From Dehalococcoidia bacterium UBA2158 (GTDB taxonomy: Bacteria; Chloroflexota; Dehalococcoidia; Lucifugimonadales; UBA3495), in the NCBI GenBank assembly GCA_002328185.1, contig DCWQ01000045.1:1-16387 (forward strand): a DNA stretch of 16,387 nucleotides, read 5' to 3'. A program made the position numbers and the translations under genes. Shown piece after piece: positions 12,164-16,387 of the stretch; position 1 is the first letter of the stretch; each line of letters starts with the position of its first letter. The notes beneath the pieces are model-generated. The model saw only the letters and a program-made list of their open reading frames with translations. It was not told where the DNA came from and did no database searches.

Positions 12164-13048
12164 ATGAAAACAGGGGTTGTGTTTCCCCAGACCGAGATTG
12201 GCGCCGACCCAGCGGCGGTGCGCGATTACGTGCAGGCCGTCGAGGGGCTGGGTTACTCCCATATGCTGGTCTATGACCACGTCTTGGGAGCCGACACCAG
12301 CCGCCACGAAAACTGGCAGGGCAGTTACACCGCTGAGTCCATGTTCCACGAGCCCTTTGTACTCTTCGGCTACTTGGCCGGGGTAACCACCGCACTAGAG
12401 TTGGTGACTGCGGTCTTGATCCTTGGCCAGCGGCAGACCGCTCTAGTGGCCAAGCAGGCTGCCGAAGTGGACCTGCTGACCGGAGGACGGCTCCGGCTGG
12501 GCGTCGGCGTGGGCTGGAACCACGTGGAGTACGAAGCTCTGAACCAGGAGTTCAGTAACCGCGGCAGCCGTTACGCGGAACAAATCACACTGCTGCGGGA
12601 ATTCTGGACCAAAGACGTGGTCGGGTTCGACGGGAAGTACCACAAGGTCGACTACGCCGGGGTCAACCCGCAACCAGTACAGCGGCCCATCCCCATCTGG
12701 ATGGGCGCCGGGGCGAGGTCCAACCCTGTGCCCACCGACCGGGTCCTCCGCAGGGTGGCGCGGCTTGCCGATGGCTGGTTCCCACAGATGCAGCCCGGAG
12801 ACGACGCCAAGGCCACCGTGGAGAGAATGATGAAGTTCGCCTCTGAGGCCGGCCGCGACGGCGCCGCCATCGGGATGGAGCCCCGGATCAACCTGGCAGA
12901 TGGCGACCCTGAATTCTGGCAGGAACAGGCTCGCGTTTGGCACAAGATGGGAGCAACCCACGTGTCGGTGAATACCATGAGGGCCGGTCTAAACTCCCCC
13001 CAAGACCACATCAACGCCATTCAGCAATTCAAAGAGGTTATCGGCTAG
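12164..13048 (+). CDS. Luciferase-like oxidoreductase, probable F420-dependent class
   Basis: The product has 294 residues. It starts MKTGVVFPQTEIGADPAAVR, then GYSHMLVYDHVLG (Asp38-His39), AVLILGQRQTALVAKQAAEV, DLLTGGRLRLGVGVGWNHVE (GGRLRLGVGVGW at 107-118), FEGKYH-like FDGKYHKVDY and RPIPIWMGAG, ending with ATHVSVNTMRAG. The YDH motif and overall length match the actinobacterial/Chloroflexota F420-dependent LLM group (TIGR03619-like) rather than FMN luciferases; the cofactor is inference. GGAGA lies 9 nt before ATG. It is 22 nt downstream of the LuxA-type gene and surely co-transcribed. The two probably act on related compounds, but nothing in the sequence names them. Confidence 0.9.
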   Translation: MKTGVVFPQTEIGADPAAVRDYVQAVEGLGYSHMLVYDHVLGADTSRHENWQGSYTAESMFHEPFVLFGYLAGVTTALELVTAVLILGQRQTALVAKQAAEVDLLTGGRLRLGVGVGWNHVEYEALNQEFSNRGSRYAEQITLLREFWTKDVVGFDGKYHKVDYAGVNPQPVQRPIPIWMGAGARSNPVPTDRVLRRVARLADGWFPQMQPGDDAKATVERMMKFASEAGRDGAAIGMEPRINLADGDPEFWQEQARVWHKMGATHVSVNTMRAGLNSPQDHINAIQQFKEVIG

Positions 13049-13060
13049 AGAACACCAGCT

Positions 13061-13098
13061 GGCACCCGCCCAACGGTGTCTGGGTGTCGGTTATTGGC
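13061..13098 (+). terminator. Weak hairpin after the LLM operon
   Basis: GGCACCC (13061-13067) pairs with GGGTGTC (13082-13088), seven pairs with one G-U, loop 14 nt, followed by GGTTATTGGC. It lies between the LLM gene and the convergent kinase pseudogene. It is weak as terminators go. Confidence 0.35.
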
Positions 13099-14324
13099 TT
13101 TCTGAGAACAGAGAGAGGGTAACAGTAAAGGTTGCCGCAACCCCCACTTTGCTGTGGACTTCCAATCTGTCATTGTGCTTGGTGATCACCTGTTGGCAGA
13201 CCGCCAGACCCAGTCCCGTCCCTTGAATCTTGGTCGTGTAGAGGGGTTCAAATATCACTTCCAGACCCTCTGGACTCATCCCAGGCCCTGTATCTTTGAT
13301 GGCCTCTTCCACCGACGACTCCTTGGACGTCACAACAACGGTTAATTCACCGCCTTCCAACGTTGCCTCATAGGCGTTGACGATCAGGTTGGTGAAGACC
13401 TTGAGCAATTGCAGCGGGTCTACCCGGACCTCCATCGAACCTTGCCCGTAGTTGTCGACCACCGTGATTCCGCCAGGGATGTCTATGCCAGATAGGGTAG
13501 ATTCCAGCACGTTGCTTAGGATGACTACCGTGTAATTCGGCGAGGATATCCTGGTGAACGAGATCAGGTCTCCGATGATCTTGTTGCATTGAGTGATGCG
13601 TTCGTCCATTATCTGGAGGTATTCAGCGACCTTGGGTTCGGTAGCCAGCGCCTCGTTCTTGGCCAGCCTTGATTTCAAAAGAATATGCCGTTTCGGATGG
13701 CGCCCAGAGGGTTCCGCAGGTCATGGGCGACGCTGGCGGACAGTTCGCCCAACGCCCCAAACTTCTCTGTGCGGACCACTTGGCTCTGCGCCTCCAAGAG
13801 TTGGACGTTGGCCTGCTGCAACTCTTCGGTCCTCACGGATACACGGCGCTTTGAATCGTGGTTCGCCTGCTGAGTTTATTATTTTTCTCTTTGAGGCTAT
13901 CGGACATCCGGTTGAACTCGCGGGCCAACGTTCCAATCTCGTCCTGGGTATTCTCTTCTACCCGGAAAGATAAATTGCCGTTGTCGATCTAGACCGCTCC
14001 ATCCCGCAAACGAAGTATGCGCCGGGTGATGGCCCTCGTTACCGTGTAGCCGACGCCCAACACCAGCAGCACTAACGCCGCCGACACGATTAGGTGGTTG
14101 GCGATGACCTGATCACAAAGACCCACAACCGGCGATTTGGTCAACGCAACCGGCACATAAGCTGTCGGCAGGTTCTCACCATGTATTTCCGACGAGCCGA
14201 TAGCGAGCTGACCAGCCCCCGTGGGCCATTTTTGGTCGCTGCAGGCTCCGATTTGCTTACCCGGTGCGGCGAGATTATTATTTTTCCTAAGACTTGGTAA
14301 TTCAGACTCGGGAAATTTTGCGTC
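13091..14324 (-). pseudogene. Sensor histidine kinase with HAMP domain, three lesions and missing N-terminus
   Basis: Reading the minus strand from 14324 down: a sensor portion (LPSLRKNNNLAAPGKQIG, GAGQLAIGSSEIHGENLPTA), a membrane helix (HLIVSAALVLLVLGVGYTV), then HAMP (RRILRLRDGAV) interrupted by TAG at 13991-13989, continuing IDNGNLSFRVEENTQDEIGT, LAREFNRMSDSLKEK. Near 13868-13880 the frame shifts to ANHDSKRRVSVRTEELQQAN, QLLEAQSQVVRTEKFGALG and the phospho-acceptor box SASVAHDLRNPLGAIRNGIF. It shifts again at a TTTT run (13677-13680) to LKSRLAKNEAL and the ATPase domain: NAYEA (N box), DTGPGM (G1), FEPLYTTK (F), GTGLGLA (G2), ending 13091. The N-terminal start is lost; the open frame continues under the SRAP gene to 14348. 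With a nonsense codon and two indels it must be non-functional. Homologues are membrane kinases of two-component systems. Confidence 0.9.
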
Positions 14325-15059
14325 ATGTGCGGTCGATTTACCCTCACATCAAGCTTGGAAGATCTTCAGGGCCGGTTCGGGTTTTTCTCCGAGTTCACCG
14401 ACTCTGAGTCCTTTGAACACGGTCCCAGATACAACATCGCGCCCACCCAGACGGTGTTGACCGTGACCAACGACGGCCAACGCCACGGAGAACTGATGCG
14501 CTGGGGCCTCGTGCCTTTTTGGGCCAAAGATCTCAAGATTGGGGCTCGGATGATCAACGCCGTGGGGAAAACAGCCTCGACCAAGCCGGCCTTCCGGGCG
14601 GCGTTCAAGGAGCGGCGCTGCCTGGTCTTGGCCAACGGTTTCTACGAGTGGCGAAAAGAAGGCAATCGGAAGCTGGCCAGCTATATCCATCCCAAGAGCG
14701 GCGAGCCGATGGCTTTCGCCGGTTTATGGGAAACGTGGAAATCTCCGGAGGGCCCGGTGGTCCAGTCGTGCACCATCATCACCACCGAAGCCAATCCGTT
14801 CATCCAGCCTCTGCACAACCGCATGCCCGTCATCCTGTCCGAAGAGACCCAGGCCCTCTGGCTGGACCCGCTGACCGAAGACCCGTCGGTGCTGAAGCCG
14901 TTGCTGATACCGGCGGCGGAGGAACTTCTAACTTCCCATCCCGTGGCCGAGGCTGTAAATTCGGTCAGGAACCAGGGTCCTGAGTGCATCGTGCCGCTGC
15001 TTGACCGGCCCGAAGACCAGGCCGGAGACGCATCCTCAGACGGCCGTCTATTCCCCTAA
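14325..15059 (+). CDS. SRAP-domain (HMCES/YedK-like) DNA-protein crosslinking protein, altered motif
   Basis: The product has 244 residues. The catalytic Cys2 follows Met1 (MCGRFT), which fixes the start. Also present are RYNIAPTQ (35-42), WGLVPFWAKD, Asn78 in MINA, GFYEW (Glu108), LHNRMPVIL (His164) and the end HPVAEAVNSVRNQGPECI. In YedK/HMCES, Cys2 forms a thiazolidine crosslink with abasic sites in single-stranded DNA and so shields them. Active-site Cys, Asn, Glu and His are all kept. The usual NARxETA block reads NAVGKTA here, replacing the DNA-contacting Arg and the Glu. There is no strong ribosome binding site. The start lies on the remains of the histidine kinase of the opposite strand. 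It is followed by an MFS gene after 61 nt. Confidence 0.92.
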   Translation: MCGRFTLTSSLEDLQGRFGFFSEFTDSESFEHGPRYNIAPTQTVLTVTNDGQRHGELMRWGLVPFWAKDLKIGARMINAVGKTASTKPAFRAAFKERRCLVLANGFYEWRKEGNRKLASYIHPKSGEPMAFAGLWETWKSPEGPVVQSCTIITTEANPFIQPLHNRMPVILSEETQALWLDPLTEDPSVLKPLLIPAAEELLTSHPVAEAVNSVRNQGPECIVPLLDRPEDQAGDASSDGRLFP

Positions 15060-15120
15060 CCCAACCCAGATGATTCTAGATTCGCAGCGGCGATTCTTGA
15101 TGCTCCGCTGAACTACCAAC

Positions 15121-16380
15121 ATGGCCAACGCCCCCGAAAACATATCCCATCCCAACGTTCCGGCCGAAACAATGTACCGCTTCGTCATCGCGGGCTTGGT
15201 GTTGGGCGGGCACTTGAGCGTGGGTCTCAACGTATTTGCGGTCTCGCCCCTGTTGCCCCTGGCCATCGACGAATACGACATCAGTCGCGCGGCAGCCGGA
15301 CTGCTGGTGGCCCTGCCCCTGCTGGTAGCGGCGGCTTTGGGGTTGCCGAGCAGCATACTCATCGCTCGCATCGGCCTGCGGCGGGCGTTCATCATCGGCT
15401 GGACCGCCGTGGCCCTCGTGGCTCTGTCGGGCCTGGCCCCCAATTTCATCACTCTGCTGCTGCTCAGGTCCGCGACCGGACTAGGGTTCGCCTTCATCCT
15501 CACAGCCACCGGCCCCCTGTTGATGCAGTGGTTCCGACCCAAAGAAGTGACGGCGATGAACGCCCTCACCACTGCGGCGTTAAGCCTGGGTATCGCCCTA
15601 TCGGTGGCCACCGCAGCCCCGTTGGCGAAGGTCATGGACTGGCAGACAACCCTGACCGTGTTCGCCATTCCCGGCATCGCTGGCTTGGTGGCCTGGCTAG
15701 GCTTGGGCCGGGACTCGGGCGGCCAACCCATGACCGGCGCGGGCATATCCCTCCGGGAAGTGGGGGCGGTGTTGCGAAACCGTGCAGTTGTGCTTCTGCT
15801 GGCGGCGGACGCCGGAATCCTGGTCCAGTACACGGCGTTCACCGGATGGCTGCCCACTTTCTACAACGAGGACCGGGGCATCTCCCTGTCCCAGGCTGGG
15901 TTCATAACCGGGTTGCTGCCCCTAGTCGGCGTTTTCGCAGTCTTGGTTGGGGGTGTCGTGGCGTTACGGGTGGCCTCGCCAAGGGCCCTGTTCGCAGCCT
16001 CGGGCCTGCTGGCTGGACTGGGCGGTCTGGGCGCATTTCTCCTGCCGGGACAGGCCTTGATCTATCCAGCGGTGGTCATCATGGGCATCGGCTCCTGGGT
16101 TTACGTGCCCAAACTGCTCACCCTGCCCATGCAGATGCCCGGCATGACCCCGGAGAGGGTGGCCGTGGTCTGGGGGTCGCTCCTGACCTTTTCCGGTTTC
16201 GCCATGTTCGTATCTCCGATTTTCGTGGGTGGGCTACGCGACATATCTGGCTCGTTCATTCCGGGGTTGACCATCGCAGCCGCCGCTTCGTGGACCCTTT
16301 TGGTAGCGGGTATATTGCTGTCCAAGAACGTTACAGATTCCCCGGCGCGTAGCCCGCAGGCGCCGTCTCCGTTAGATTGA
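15121..16380 (+). CDS. MFS transporter (CynX/NarK-like carrier)
   Basis: The product has 419 residues with about 12 hydrophobic helices, for example FVIAGLVLGGHLSVGLNVFA, AGLLVALPLLVAAALGLPSS and the second-half LVGVFAVLVGGVVALRV. The loop between helices 2 and 3 has the MFS-type ILIARIGLRRAF (79-90). Helix 4-5 has RSATGLGFAFILTATGPLLM, similar to the R-x-x-x-G-x-G region of the anion and cyanate carriers. A cytoplasmic middle loop around LGRDSGGQPMTGAG divides the two halves. It is an inner-membrane secondary carrier, substrate unknown. No ribosome binding site is obvious before ATG 15121. The ORF ends at TGA 16378-16380, so it is complete. It may be co-transcribed with the SRAP gene, with no visible functional link. 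Confidence 0.9.
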   Translation: MANAPENISHPNVPAETMYRFVIAGLVLGGHLSVGLNVFAVSPLLPLAIDEYDISRAAAGLLVALPLLVAAALGLPSSILIARIGLRRAFIIGWTAVALVALSGLAPNFITLLLLRSATGLGFAFILTATGPLLMQWFRPKEVTAMNALTTAALSLGIALSVATAAPLAKVMDWQTTLTVFAIPGIAGLVAWLGLGRDSGGQPMTGAGISLREVGAVLRNRAVVLLLAADAGILVQYTAFTGWLPTFYNEDRGISLSQAGFITGLLPLVGVFAVLVGGVVALRVASPRALFAASGLLAGLGGLGAFLLPGQALIYPAVVIMGIGSWVYVPKLLTLPMQMPGMTPERVAVVWGSLLTFSGFAMFVSPIFVGGLRDISGSFIPGLTIAAAASWTLLVAGILLSKNVTDSPARSPQAPSPLD

Positions 16381-16387
16381 CAACGCA

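Noticed and set aside
15048..15857. 269-residue minus-strand frame opposite the MFS gene
   Set aside because: Composition is rich in Arg, Ala, Pro and Met as expected from antisense of a hydrophobic coding region. The plus frame is a clear transporter.
15528..16352. 274-residue plus-strand frame inside the MFS gene
   Set aside because: Rich in Gly, Arg and His without motifs; a shifted-frame shadow of the transporter.

Overview
The window looks like a moderately GC-rich bacterial chromosome segment. It carries three unrelated luciferase-like (LLM) flavin/F420 monooxygenases, an M20 dipeptidase-like hydrolase, a peptide-type ABC permease end, a ketopantoate-reductase-like enzyme and an ABM-fold monooxygenase. 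That mix fits an oligotrophic Chloroflexota (Dehalococcoidia, SAR202-like), a group known for large monooxygenase expansions. This placement is inference from gene content; there is no rRNA or tRNA here.

Layout: 1-120 is the 3' end of a DppB-type permease. 258-398 is a truncated copy of the start of the monooxygenase gene found at 5559. 608-2466 holds a -10 element, a small ORF and the M20 hydrolase. 2666-3703 holds a pentapeptide-repeat lipoprotein (minus) diverging from a membrane-anchored J-domain protein whose start codon appears lost, followed by a tiny lipoprotein-like ORF. 3783-5498 holds a small conserved-looking protein, a 70-aa unknown, a frameshifted DUF5681 gene and a broken response regulator. 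5559-7580 is a plus-strand set (NtaA-type monooxygenase, cupin, zinc ribbon) ending in a near-perfect terminator. 7634-8138 has no gene and is a mosaic of hairpin repeats. 8139-10362 is a minus-strand operon (Nudix, unknown membrane protein, PanE/ApbA-like reductase, ABM monooxygenase) with a duplicated translation start region before the last gene. 10491-10861 is a frameshifted secreted or anchored coiled-coil gene. 10894-13048 is a clear sigma70-type promoter driving two more LLM enzymes. 13091-14324 (minus) is a sensor histidine kinase pseudogene with three separate lesions. 14325-16380 holds an SRAP-family protein with an altered active-site motif and an MFS transporter.

Function: the intact genes suggest uptake and oxidative breakdown of organic compounds (three monooxygenases, cupin, ABM protein, reductase, peptidase, permease, MFS carrier). 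No substrate can be read from the sequence.

The most striking feature is the contrast between about 10.5 kb of intact metabolic genes and several broken genes (kinase, response regulator, DUF5681, J-domain, coiled-coil, monooxygenase copy). Most lesions are single-base indels, several in short T runs. I found no convincing new defence or mobile system. The best candidates for follow-up are the duplicated start region at 8409-8492, the altered SRAP motif at 14556-14573, the decayed two-component system, and the LLM-cupin-zinc ribbon set.
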